Assembly (NCBI RefSeq): GCF_020616555.1
Contig: NZ_CP085173.1
Location: 1,178,001-1,242,000, forward strand
From: Streptomyces longhuiensis
Lineage (GTDB): Bacteria; Actinomycetota; Actinomycetes; Streptomycetales; Streptomycetaceae
Reading direction: 5' to 3'
DNA length: 64,000 nucleotides
Position 1 is the stretch's first letter. The number at the start of each line of letters is the position of its first letter. Both the position numbers and the translations under genes were made by a program. This document shows, piece after piece, positions 1 to 8,184 of this stretch. The notes beneath the pieces are model-generated. The model was not told the origin of the DNA. It saw only the letters and a list, made by a program, of their open reading frames with translations, and ran no database searches.

Positions 1-28
1 CGGTGCAACTCCGTGTAAGCATGTCGCC

Positions 29-298
29 GTGATCACCATCGATGTCAGCGAGGTGAGCGACGAGCGCTCTCTCCACCTGCTTCTGATGCGGGAGCTGGAT
101 TTCCCGGAGTTCTATGGCATGAACTGGGATGCCTTCTGGGACGCAGTCACCGGACTGGTCAGCATCCCAGATCATGTGCGCTTTCTCGGCTGGGATCAGC
201 TCGCGGTCGGCGTTCCCCTCGGGGCCGCCATGCTTCGCCGGGCGCTCGACGACTACCAAGCCACGTACCGCCCGGAGTTCCTCGCTGAGTATGCCTAG
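29..298 (+). CDS. Barstar-like ribonuclease inhibitor
   Basis: An 89-residue protein with a GTG start. The stretch FPEFYGMNWDAFWDAVTGL (residues 26-44) is the hallmark of the barstar family, whose members bind and block secreted ribonucleases or related toxins in the cytoplasm. The length matches barstar (about 90 aa). No toxin gene is visible beside it, but the window begins only 28 bases upstream, so a partner could lie outside. It may act as an orphan immunity protein. The family call is firm; the target is unknown. Confidence 0.85.
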   Translation: MITIDVSEVSDERSLHLLLMRELDFPEFYGMNWDAFWDAVTGLVSIPDHVRFLGWDQLAVGVPLGAAMLRRALDDYQATYRPEFLAEYA

Positions 299-464
299 TG
301 CTCTGACCCCGTCACCCCGACACCCCGACACCCCGACACCCCGACATGCTCGCAGCCCAGCGCCGCCAGCGCGCTCGCATCCGCAGCGAGAAGGGCATCC
401 GATGGGGCGGACGTCCCCTCGTCGATGCCGCTTGACCAGCCCGGCGACTTTGCCCGGCGGGCTC

Positions 465-1226
465 CTAGCAGTAGCCGTCCACCCGGGCACCGGCTGGAGT
501 GAGGTTGGGCCAGGGATGCCGTGCTCTGTCGGAGGCAGCGGACCGTAGGAGGTCAAGAATCGTGCACCCCGGGTAGCCCCGAAAACTCGCGTAGGCGCCC
601 CGGTAGTAGCAGCTCCAGTAGCTCACGACCCGCCGTTGAGTGCGTGCGAAGAAAGCAGGATTGTCCACGAGGAACTCCCCGTAAGCGAGGTGGCCGCAGG
701 TGCCGGGCGTGGCGAGATCACGGAGCTCATCGCAGATGACGACCAGGATCTCCAAGACGTACTCGCCAACCAGCTGCACGACGAAGGGGACCACCCATGG
801 GTCCATGGAACCAACAACCTTCTCCAGGTGGCGCTGCCTGACCATGCCGTCGCTGTGCCTTGAGTACAGGCAGTGCAGAAGCTGTTGTTGGCGCGACGAA
901 AGCGACGCCACCCTGCCCGTTGACGGCTCGTCGTTGTAGAGGCGCTCGGGGATCAAAACCTGCTGGCGCTCGACAGCGACCGAGAACGAGGCATGCGGCT
1001 GGAGCCGAGAATCAGGCATCACCGCCAGGACCGCCTCGGCATCGCTTGCAAGCTCGGCTGGGAACGCCGTGATCAACGGATTACTGCGGTCGGAAAGCGG
1101 CTGCACGAGCTGAGCATAGGCGGATGCCTCGGCCAGGTAGCTGGCATTAATGGCCCCACACCCGCCCAACCCGGCGAAGGTATGCGGTCGCAGCACGAGC
1201 GATGAGCAATCTCCGGATGCAGGCAT
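465..1226 (-). CDS. Hypothetical protein, Streptomyces-type
   Basis: About 253 residues from an ATG at 1226; a longer reading from 1319 has an implausible arginine-rich start. The middle (RLYNDEPSTGRV, then SSRQQQLLHCLYSRHSDGM) and the hydrophobic stretch VVPFVVQLVGEYVLEILVVI look like a real folded protein, and several overlapping + strand readings have no recognisable content. I do not recognise a family. No signal peptide is visible. It is convergent with the barstar-like gene. Confidence 0.6.
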   Translation of the reverse strand: MPASGDCSSLVLRPHTFAGLGGCGAINASYLAEASAYAQLVQPLSDRSNPLITAFPAELASDAEAVLAVMPDSRLQPHASFSVAVERQQVLIPERLYNDEPSTGRVASLSSRQQQLLHCLYSRHSDGMVRQRHLEKVVGSMDPWVVPFVVQLVGEYVLEILVVICDELRDLATPGTCGHLAYGEFLVDNPAFFARTQRRVVSYWSCYYRGAYASFRGYPGCTILDLLRSAASDRARHPWPNLTPAGARVDGYC

Positions 1227-1324
1227 AACGCTTCCGGTATCGCAGATCGTTTGGCGCCGCCCAGGTCGGATGGACGAGGGACCTGTCACCCTCCGGTGAC
1301 CTCTGTCGCCGTTGGTCAACCCTT

Positions 1325-1453
1325 CACGGTCCAGAGGCGGCCCAGCTCATCAGCATGCGCGAACGCGCCCTGTCCGCCGGAGGCCGGTTCACCGCAGGCC
1401 CCCGCCCCGACGGTGGATACACCGCCACCGCCGAGCTCCCCCTCAACTTCTGA
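1325..1453 (+). pseudogene. Histidine kinase C-terminal ghost
   Basis: The reading MRERALSAGGRFTAGPRPDG followed by GYTATAELPLNF and a stop (1355-1453) matches the end of the ATPase domain of NarL-partner sensor kinases, which usually read GMRERxxxLGG...GGFxxxxxLP. The rest of the kinase is absent. The stop codon is 12 bp before the response-regulator gene, the normal spacing of a kinase-regulator operon, so the kinase was probably lost by deletion. Confidence 0.55.
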
Positions 1454-1465
1454 TCCGGGAACCTT

Positions 1466-2149
1466 ATGACCATCCGAGTGCTCCTCGCAGACGATCACGC
1501 CCTCCTCAGGGACACCTTCCGCATCCTGATCAACTCCGCCGACGACCTGGAAGTCGTCGGTCAAGCGTCCGACGGCGCGGAAGCCATCACCCTCGCGGAA
1601 ACACTCCACCCCGACATCGTCATCATGGACATCCGTATGCCCGGCACCGATGGCCTTGCCGCCACGACCGCCATCTGCGGCGACCCCTCCCTCTCGGACG
1701 TACGCATCCTCATCCTCACCACGTTCGAGACCGACGAGTACGTCGCCCGCGCGCTGCGCGCCGGAGCGAGCGGGTTCCTCGGCAAAGACGTCACAGCGGA
1801 CGTCCTCCTCGACGCGATCCGCACCGTCGCGGACGGCGACGCCCTGCTGTCTCCGGCCTCCACCAAAATGCTCGTCAGCCGCTTTCTCGTCACGCCCGAG
1901 CCGGCCTCCGACACAGAGCTGCCCGACCAAATCAGCTCTATCACCGCACGCGAACGAGAAGTAATGATCACGGCCGCCCGCGGTATGTCCAACACAGACA
2001 TCGCGGACACCCTCTGCCTGAGCCCACTGACCGTCCGCAGCCACATCCAACGCGCCATGACCAAACTCCACGCTCGCGGCCGAGCCCAACTCGTCGTTGC
2101 TGCCTACCAGTCGGGACTCGTGCAATCGGGACCACCTGCCACTCCCTGA
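1466..2149 (+). CDS. NarL/FixJ (LuxR) response regulator
   Basis: A 227-residue two-component regulator. An N-terminal receiver domain (residues 3-120) has the acidic pair D9-D10 and the phosphoacceptor D55 in IVIMDIRMPG. The C-terminal LuxR helix-turn-helix (about 157-215) reads ITAREREVM...GMSNTDIADTLCLSPLTVRSHI. In this family phosphorylation by a partner kinase drives dimerisation and DNA binding. The adjacent kinase survives only as a C-terminal fragment, so the regulator is now an orphan, signalled by another kinase or acting unphosphorylated. Confidence 0.93.
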   Translation: MTIRVLLADDHALLRDTFRILINSADDLEVVGQASDGAEAITLAETLHPDIVIMDIRMPGTDGLAATTAICGDPSLSDVRILILTTFETDEYVARALRAGASGFLGKDVTADVLLDAIRTVADGDALLSPASTKMLVSRFLVTPEPASDTELPDQISSITAREREVMITAARGMSNTDIADTLCLSPLTVRSHIQRAMTKLHARGRAQLVVAAYQSGLVQSGPPATP

Positions 2150-2480
2150 CTCTCACCGGGAAGTTGGGGAGCCCAGGCCAGTCCGGATGCAGCGGCAATA
2201 CAGGCCATCAGCGCATCTCGCCCGTGGCGAGTCGTCGTTGACCGTGGCAGACCGCACGATGTGGCACGGGGACTTTTTCGTCCCGAAGCAACTCGCCGCA
2301 GCGCTCTCCCACGGGTGGCGGTGTCTCTCACCTGCTGCGATGGTCCGCAGGTATCCGCACTCGTACGCCGCTGTCCGTCGGCGTTGTCACGCAGTCAGAC
2401 ACTTGCTCTGAAGCTGGCGTGACTCTTGCCGATCCTGTCTTCAGGGACCGAGGACGCCCAGCGCGCCGAGTATGCGCCAG
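2150..2480. other. Intergenic stretch, no gene recognised
   Basis: No reading frame here resembles a known family, and frames on both strands look like GC-driven noise. No hairpin or repeat stands out. Confidence 0.5.
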
Positions 2481-2499
2481 GCAGTACCGAAGAGGAAGA

Positions 2500-2658
2500 A
2501 CCCGCCCGTCCATGCTGGGCAATTGGAAGGACTGGGCAGCTCAGCACAATGTCGCGGTGATGGCGGTCCTGTTCTTCGTGCTCGGCCTGAAACTGCTCGG
2601 TGACGGCCGGCATCCTCACCTCCAGACGCAGCAGACCTTCCCGAGGGGTTCGCGGTGA
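2500..2658 (+). pseudogene. GAP-family exporter C-terminal ghost
   Basis: The peptide LGNWKDWAAQHNVAVMAVLF continuing FVLGLKLLGDG matches the last cytoplasmic loop and final membrane helix of GAP (Sap, sulfolipid-exporter-like) membrane proteins, which end with a helix of this form and LIGDG. Everything upstream of this helix is missing, and the last residues run into unrelated sequence. It is a remnant, not a working gene. Confidence 0.5.
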
Positions 2659-2704
2659 GACGCTCTCAAAGTCGGCGCGCGTGCAACCGGGTAGCAGAGG
2701 TGCG

Positions 2705-4069
2705 TCAGTAGCCGGTGCCGCGCTTGACCTGGGCCCGCTCGGTCTCATGGGTCGCGCCCTTGTCGTCCAACGTGCGGCACGCGTCCTCAATGTCCTGGCT
2801 CAGGCGATCGATCTGCTCACGGCTCAGGGTCTCCTTGACCAGGGCACGCATGATCTTCACCCGCTCCGCGTTGGGCGGCAGCGTGTACGCCGGCACCATC
2901 CAACCGCGCTCGGCCGCGAGTTGCCAAGCGACGTCGGACTCGTCGTAAGCGTGCTTGCCGTCGAGACGGAAAGCCACCAACGGCAATTGCTCGAGGTCAC
3001 TCCCGATCACTTCGAAGCGACCGCTGCTACGCAGGTTGTCCGCCAACGCGTGGGCGTTCTCCTGCAACATCTTCATGACGTAGGTGTAGCCCTGGCGACC
3101 GAGCCGGACGAAGTTGTAGTACTGCGCGAGCACCATCGCCGCGCCGGTAGAGAAGTTCAGCGTGAACGTCGCGTCAGTCTTGCCCAAGTAGTTCTCATGG
3201 AACACAAGATCCTTGGGCAGGTCGGACTCCTCGCGGAAGACCAGCCAGCCGATGCCGGGGTAGACCAGGCCGTATTTGTGTCCCGAGACGTTGATCGAAC
3301 GGACCTGCTCGAGCCGGAAGTCCCATTTCGAGTCCGGGTAGAGGAAGGGCCACACAAATGCGCCACTGGCCCCGTCCACGTGGATCGGAATGTCGAGGTC
3401 CCGCTCCTTGCGAACGTCCCGCAGGAGCTTGTCGATACCGACAACGTCATCCTTGTGGCCGGTGAACGTGGTGCCGAGGACAGCGACGACGCCGATCGTG
3501 TTCCCGTCGAGGTGAGGCTCCACGTCCTCCGGGCCGATCGTGTACTTGCCCTCGGCAAGCGGCACGATCCGCGGCTCGACGTCGAAGTAGCGGCAGAACT
3601 TCTCCCACACGACGTGGACGTCGCCACCGAAGATCAAGTTGGGTCGGTCGACCGACAGATTGGCCGCCTGGCGGCGCTCCCGCCACTTCCACTTCAGCGA
3701 CAGCGCCCCGAGCATGATCGCCTCGGACGAGCCCTGGGTCCGACATCCGGTCGTCTTGCCCGGAGCGTTGAAGAGGTTGGCGAGCATGCGCACGCAACGC
3801 TGCTCGATCTCGGCGGAAATCGGGTACTCCGCATGGTCGATGAAATTGCGGTGGAGATTCTCGGCGATGATCCGTTGCGCCTGCGGCTCCATCCAAGTGG
3901 TGACAAACGTGGCGAGGTTGCGCTGCGGGTCGCCCTCCATGGCGAGATCCACATCCAGCAGCCTCATTGCGTCAGTCGCAGCCATGCCTTCCTCGGGGAT
4001 GGTCTCCGAGGGAGCGGGCACGGTCAAGAATCTGTTGCCGAACAGTTCCGCGTTGTCACGCTTAGTCAT
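2705..4069 (-). CDS. gadB: Glutamate decarboxylase
   Basis: A 454-residue PLP enzyme converting glutamate to GABA and CO2 in the cytoplasm, consuming a proton. The start MTKRDNAELFGNRF (ATG at 4069) fits the family; upstream in-frame residues do not. Landmarks are TQGSSEAIMLGAL (111-123), the cofactor-aspartate segment IPIHVDGASGAFVWPF (227-242), and the Schiff-base lysine K265 in NVSGHKYGLVYPG. Length agrees with bacterial GadA/GadB (about 460). No glutamate/GABA antiporter gene is adjacent, so it probably serves GABA metabolism or acid tolerance alone. Confidence 0.95.
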   Translation of the reverse strand: MTKRDNAELFGNRFLTVPAPSETIPEEGMAATDAMRLLDVDLAMEGDPQRNLATFVTTWMEPQAQRIIAENLHRNFIDHAEYPISAEIEQRCVRMLANLFNAPGKTTGCRTQGSSEAIMLGALSLKWKWRERRQAANLSVDRPNLIFGGDVHVVWEKFCRYFDVEPRIVPLAEGKYTIGPEDVEPHLDGNTIGVVAVLGTTFTGHKDDVVGIDKLLRDVRKERDLDIPIHVDGASGAFVWPFLYPDSKWDFRLEQVRSINVSGHKYGLVYPGIGWLVFREESDLPKDLVFHENYLGKTDATFTLNFSTGAAMVLAQYYNFVRLGRQGYTYVMKMLQENAHALADNLRSSGRFEVIGSDLEQLPLVAFRLDGKHAYDESDVAWQLAAERGWMVPAYTLPPNAERVKIMRALVKETLSREQIDRLSQDIEDACRTLDDKGATHETERAQVKRGTGY

Positions 4070-4157
4070 ATGTCGAGTCAAACAGCCCCGGTGCATGCCT
4101 CCATGAGGGACACGCCGAGGCAAATAGCGAGGGGCTAACTGGCTGCAGTCCTGCGCG

Positions 4158-4316
4158 CTACAAAACAACCCCTCGTTTGGGAAAGGCATCCAAAAATTCG
4201 GCAGCTTGCCTGACCTCGATCCCGCGGACGATGGACACCGCGACATCGGCCGGGGAGTTCTTCGGGGCGTCGCCGTGTGCCGCCATCGCCGTGTCGGTGT
4301 GACCGAGCATCACATA
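4158..4316 (-). pseudogene. Short-chain dehydrogenase C-terminal ghost
   Basis: On the minus strand the reading YVMLGHTDTAMAAHGDAPKN followed by SPADVAVSIVRGIEV and a nearby stop resembles the end of SDR proteins (GYxDTDMAA...PKxSPxDVAxxxLDGIEAG). The Rossmann and catalytic parts are absent. It lies just upstream of the decarboxylase start and probably marks an old deletion. Confidence 0.45.
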
Positions 4317-4573
4317 GCCCGGTTCAGGATCACGAATCCGGACCGCTCACGGCGATGATGCCCCGGGCCCTGGAGGCCATGCCTCCAGGGCCCCATCGTG
4401 CTGGCGGAGCCACGAGACAACCAGCGTCAGGCCGAAGTTCACGACTTCGACTTCGGGAGGCACTCGTCGGTGACACGAGGCTGCAGCGGGTGCGGACGCT
4501 GGACAAGAGGGACAAGCTGGTCGCGATCGACCGCGACTCGTAAGTGCCGAGCCAAGCCGCCCCGAGGTGAGCC

Positions 4574-5059
4574 TTGAACGTGGAAGCTGACATCCCGAGC
4601 CTTGCCGGCGTCCACCACCTGAAGCTACCGGTACGCGATCTCGCCCGCTCCGAGGCGTGGTACATGCGCACGCTCGGCTACCGGCGGGCAGCCGAGTTCA
4701 TCGAGAAGGGGGTGTTGATCGAAGTCGTGCTGAGCCATCCGGCCGGCGGACCGCACCTGGCGCTGCGGCTCGCCCCCGGCCGGGCCGAGGCCGCCGCAGG
4801 CTTCGACTACTTCGCGATCGCGGTGCCCGACAGCGCCGCGATCCAGGCGCTCGCCGCCCGCCTTGAGGGCCTTGGTGAAGCGCACGGCGGCGTCTGGCGC
4901 GGCCTGCGCGGATGGCTGCTGCCACTGGTGCATGATCCCGACGGCCACGAGGTGCGCTTCTACACTGTCGAGGAACACACCTTGAGCGAGCCCGGCCAGG
5001 TCATGCGCATGGTGGACCCGCAGGAGAGCGCCGAGCAAGTGCGGCCCGCCGCGCCGTAG
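4574..5059 (+). CDS. VOC (glyoxalase/dioxygenase) family protein
   Basis: A 161-residue protein whose opening (GVHHLKLPVRDLARSEAWYM) and closing (VHDPDGHEVRFYTVE, about 118-132) are typical of the vicinal-oxygen-chelate fold. Metal-binding candidates are H14 or H15 early and the late E in HEVRFY. Substrate cannot be read from sequence; relatives include lactoylglutathione lyases, dioxygenases and antibiotic-binding proteins. The TTG start at 4574 is used here; a GTG six bases in is possible. Confidence 0.8.
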   Translation: MNVEADIPSLAGVHHLKLPVRDLARSEAWYMRTLGYRRAAEFIEKGVLIEVVLSHPAGGPHLALRLAPGRAEAAAGFDYFAIAVPDSAAIQALAARLEGLGEAHGGVWRGLRGWLLPLVHDPDGHEVRFYTVEEHTLSEPGQVMRMVDPQESAEQVRPAAP

Positions 5060-5158
5060 CAGGTGACGCCCATTACTCCTTCTGTTCGTCTGCCCGGTGA
5101 CAGCAAACCTTGAGTGCATGCCGCCGGAGTCTGAGTAGTGCAGGTGAGGGCGGGATGA

Positions 5159-6274
5159 TCAGGTCCGGGGCGTGGTGGTGCGCTTTATGGCGATCATGGC
5201 GGCGTCGTCGTTGAGGTGTCCGCCGACGTGGTGCATCAGGTCGCGACGGAAGCGGCCGAGGAAGGCGTCGGGGTCGTTCCCGGTCCAGCCGGTGATGCGC
5301 TCGGCGAGCGGGTAGAACGTGCCGGTGGAGTCCCGGGCCTCGGTGACGCCGTCGGTGTACAACAGCAGCAGATCTCCCGCCTCGAACGGGAAGCTGTCGA
5401 CGTGGTAGCGCGGATGCGCCAGTGCACCCAGGCCCAGTGGAGGTGCCGGATGAAGGGCGTCCATCGTCGCCGGTCGGCCGTTGCGCAGGACGACCGGCGG
5501 CGGATGCCCGCAGGCAACCATCTGGACCAGGCCGTCCTGGTCGGGGATGTCCAGGATGTTGGCGGTGATGAATGTTTCCCCGAAGCAGCCCGTCTCGCCC
5601 GGCTCCATCAGGTCCCAGCACACGCTCCGGTCGAGGTAGCTCACCAGCTCGCCCAGGCTCGCCTGGCGGTGGGCAGCGACGCGGAACGCTCCGAGCAGCA
5701 AGGCAGCGTCATTGACCGCGGTCATCCCCTTGCCTCGCACGTCGCCGACAATCAGCCGGGTGCCGGAGGTGGTGCGCGCCGCCGCGTACAGATCCCCGCC
5801 GATCTGGGCCTCGGCCTCTGCCGCAAGGTAGAGGGAAGCCACGCGCAGCGGCCCGCTCTCCTTGGGCAGCGGCGGCAGGACCACACGCTGGGCGGCCTCG
5901 GACACGTACCGCACTTGCGCCAGCTCTTTTGCGCGACGCTCCCGGAATACACAGAAGATCACCAGGCTCGTGCCGACCAGCACCAGGGCGATGATCTGCG
6001 CCTGGTGGTTGGACGACAGCATCGCGTCGGAATCGCGAACCAGTCCGATGACCGTCTGCGCGATCACCGCCAGTGCAGAGACCAGGCCCACCGACCAGGG
6101 CCCCCCGAACAACGGCGTGATCGCCGGGGCCGCGACGAGCAGCGGACCCAGATGAATGTCGGGCGGGGCAAGAATGTCGATCACGGACACCGCAACAATC
6201 CACGCGATCGGGATGGCGAGCAACGCCCCACCCGCTCGCACCGGCCGTCGAAGTCCTCCGAGGCGCTGCGGCAT
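5159..6274 (-). CDS. RsbU-like PP2C phosphatase, membrane-anchored
   Basis: A 371-residue serine phosphatase of the SpoIIE/RsbU group. The first about 115 residues contain several hydrophobic segments (LLAIPIAWIVAVSVIDIL, LLVAAPAITPLF, IIALVLVGTSLVIFCVF). The phosphatase domain follows, with metal-binding motifs IGGDLYAA, VGDVRGKGMTA, LLLYTDGVTEARD and NDDAAMIAI. Streptomycetes carry many of these; they usually dephosphorylate an anti-sigma-factor antagonist to trigger a stress sigma factor. No anti-sigma or antagonist gene is adjacent, and the N-terminal signal is unknown. Confidence 0.92.
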   Translation of the reverse strand: MPQRLGGLRRPVRAGGALLAIPIAWIVAVSVIDILAPPDIHLGPLLVAAPAITPLFGGPWSVGLVSALAVIAQTVIGLVRDSDAMLSSNHQAQIIALVLVGTSLVIFCVFRERRAKELAQVRYVSEAAQRVVLPPLPKESGPLRVASLYLAAEAEAQIGGDLYAAARTTSGTRLIVGDVRGKGMTAVNDAALLLGAFRVAAHRQASLGELVSYLDRSVCWDLMEPGETGCFGETFITANILDIPDQDGLVQMVACGHPPPVVLRNGRPATMDALHPAPPLGLGALAHPRYHVDSFPFEAGDLLLLYTDGVTEARDSTGTFYPLAERITGWTGNDPDAFLGRFRRDLMHHVGGHLNDDAAMIAIKRTTTPRT

Positions 6275-6680
6275 GACTCCTGTCTACACCGACCTCCCCC
6301 TGCGCGCACCGGGCGGCGGAAAGGGTCAGTGTCGTCGGCTGCTGCCGGCCCTGACGACCAGGAACTCGTGCCAATCAAGTTCATGGACACGATTCCGATG
6401 ACCGTCAGACTTCGGCGGCAAGGATTAACGCTCAGCGGCACAGGACAAAGGCGCTTCACACCTGTTACTGAGCGCTTTAAGTGGCCAACCTGAGCATCAC
6501 AGTTGGCCGCCCCGTCCGACCTGCACCGGTAGCTCGTTTGCCTCGCTGTTGCGTGGCTTTCGCGGGAAGCGCCCTGTCGGCGACCCGGTAGGCGCTTCGC
6601 CTACCTGACCTGCGAAAACGACGTTGCGCATGATGGTTAGGCTTCGAGTCACACGATGGGACTGAACGCCTTAGTTGGTC
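6275..6680. other. Intergenic stretch without gene
   Basis: About 400 bases between the phosphatase start and the next stop codon. No coding reading is convincing. It probably holds the phosphatase promoter, but no clear -35/-10 pair could be picked. Confidence 0.5.
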
Positions 6681-7127
6681 TTACGGCTCATTCGACGGAG
6701 GTGCGGAGCGCGGCTTGGATCCCCAGATACAGCCCTGCATCGTCGCCGTAGTGACCTTGCCCTTGAAGCCTGCTGCTGGCGTCAGCCGGTCCTTGCACCA
6801 GCGAGAGACGTCGTCCGCCATGCCGGTTGCCGGGTCCCCTTGCTTGGCGAGAGCGGCGGCGAAGTCGTAGCCGCGCTTGTATTCGGCGTCCGCGATCGAG
6901 CCGGGCTCGTACGGGTTCCCGTAGATGATGCGGGGCGACAGTCCGGAGGTGCCGCCTCGACTGATGAGCGGGGCGATCAGCAGCACCGTAGGCAGGCCGA
7001 CCAAGACCGAGGCGAACAGCAGGCCCAGCTTCGGGGACGTCTTTTTGCCGACCGCGTACGACAGCGCCGTCAGCGGAATGGCTAGAACGAACCACAGGAG
7101 CGGGATGATCGCTGCACCACCTGCCAC
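6681..7127 (-). CDS. Small membrane-anchored hypothetical protein
   Basis: A 148-residue protein with two N-terminal membrane helices (IIPLLWFVLAIPLTALSYAV and LGLLFASVLVGLPTVLLIAPL). A likely extracellular domain of about 95 residues follows, with two cysteines (WCKDRL and MQGCIWG) that could form a disulfide. No catalytic motif is visible and no family is recognised. It stands alone between two intergenic regions. Confidence 0.6.
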   Translation of the reverse strand: MAGGAAIIPLLWFVLAIPLTALSYAVGKKTSPKLGLLFASVLVGLPTVLLIAPLISRGGTSGLSPRIIYGNPYEPGSIADAEYKRGYDFAAALAKQGDPATGMADDVSRWCKDRLTPAAGFKGKVTTATMQGCIWGSKPRSAPPSNEP

Positions 7128-7256
7128 CCGTCAGGCCCCCCTTTTTTTCGCGGCTCAGCGGCGTCAGGCTACGTGTCGTGACCGGGACACGGAAACGCGG
7201 GGTGTGTGGCGCTCGGCGCCGCATGGTTGCCGGTCGCCACCGGCCAGGTGTCGCGC

Positions 7257-7580
7257 TCACTGGCTTCCCAATGGAGAAGTCAACCCGCCGTAAGTCAGAT
7301 CCACTAGCCGAGCCTTCCCTGGTGGATGGTCTGCACAGTGAGCACTGGGTTCATGGGTTCGATGAGTTGTTCCACGGCGACAGCCAAGGTGGGCCGGGGC
7401 ATCGGCCTGCAGCAACGCACTCACGTACTCGAGGGCCTGCGATGGAGACAGCATCGGCAGTCGCCGGCGCAGGATGCGTGCCGCTTGCATGTGCCCACGC
7501 ACGGCGGCGGCTTCGCGTATCTCATCGTGTAGATCGTCCACAGGGGTGCGGACGGCCAGCGACAACGGCGAGGCCCTCAC
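7257..7580 (-). CDS. Small hypothetical protein
   Basis: A 107-residue reading whose first half (VDDLHDEIREAAAVRGHMQA, then ARILRRRLPMLSPSQALEYV) is helical and protein-like, while the second half is less convincing. It overlaps the LexA-like fragment on the other strand by about 100 bases, so at least one of the two has been eroded. Function unknown. Confidence 0.4.
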   Translation of the reverse strand: MRASPLSLAVRTPVDDLHDEIREAAAVRGHMQAARILRRRLPMLSPSQALEYVSALLQADAPAHLGCRRGTTHRTHEPSAHCADHPPGKARLVDLTYGGLTSPLGSQ

Positions 7581-7713
7581 GGTGCGAGAGATTGCCGCGG
7601 CTGTCGGCCTGGCCAGCCCCTCGTCGGCGCTGTACCAGCTGCGCCGTCTCGAGGAGGCCGGGATCGTTCGGCGCGCTCGGGGCGCCGGCTCGTGGGACTA
7701 CCGGCTCAGCTGA
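7558..7713 (+). pseudogene. LexA-like winged-helix fragment
   Basis: The reading ALTVREIAAAVGLASPSSAL continuing YQLRRLEEAGIVRRA strongly resembles the DNA-binding head of LexA (TVREIxxAVGLSSxSSVxxxLxxLE). The protease half with the Ser-Lys dyad is missing and a stop follows quickly. The upstream part of the frame is not LexA-like. It may be a remnant or a stand-alone small DNA-binding protein; no clear start codon settles this. Confidence 0.4.
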
Positions 7714-7956
7714 CGTTCCGACGCCGCCCACCCCATTGACACGTTCTCTTCCGTGGGGAGTGACCAGGCGGGCATCAAGCCGGGATCGCGGATGACGGGC
7801 CGGTCAGACGTCGCGGACCTGATGAGCGCCGCCTCGCCTTGCGAGACCTGGGCGGTGGGTTGAACCTGGAGATGAGGCGTGCCTACTGACCACATGGACC
7901 GAGCGCAGACGGCTGCGGGACTCGGCGACCGCGGCCCGTGCAGGGAGCGGATTCCA

Positions 7957-8184
7957 ATGAGGCTTGTCGTCGATCTCAACCGGTGCCAGGGGTTCGCGCA
8001 GTGCGTCTTCCTCGCCCCGGACGTCTTCGCTCTGCACGGGGAAGAGGCGCTGCTGTTCTCTCCTCGCTTCGACGAGGCACAGCGTGACCGGGTGGAGAAG
8101 GCTGCTGCCGCCTGCCCGGTCCAGGCCATCCTCGTCGACTACTCCGATGAGCCGACGAAGCGGGTGGAGCCCCATGTCGGCTGA
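7957..8184 (+). CDS. 3Fe-4S ferredoxin for P450
   Basis: A 75-residue ferredoxin. Cluster cysteines are C10 and C16 (CQGFAQC) and C53 (ACPVQAI); only three are present, indicating a [3Fe-4S] cluster, as in streptomycete ferredoxins that feed cytochromes P450. The gene overlaps the reductase start by 11 bases (8174-8184), so the two are translationally coupled. It should carry electrons from the reductase to the P450 encoded third in the operon. Confidence 0.92.
   Translation: MRLVVDLNRCQGFAQCVFLAPDVFALHGEEALLFSPRFDEAQRDRVEKAAAACPVQAILVDYSDEPTKRVEPHVG

Noticed and set aside
2600..4138. A 512-residue + strand open frame
   Set aside because: It lies opposite glutamate decarboxylase, which has a full set of family motifs; the + frame is rich in Arg, Val and Gln and matches nothing.
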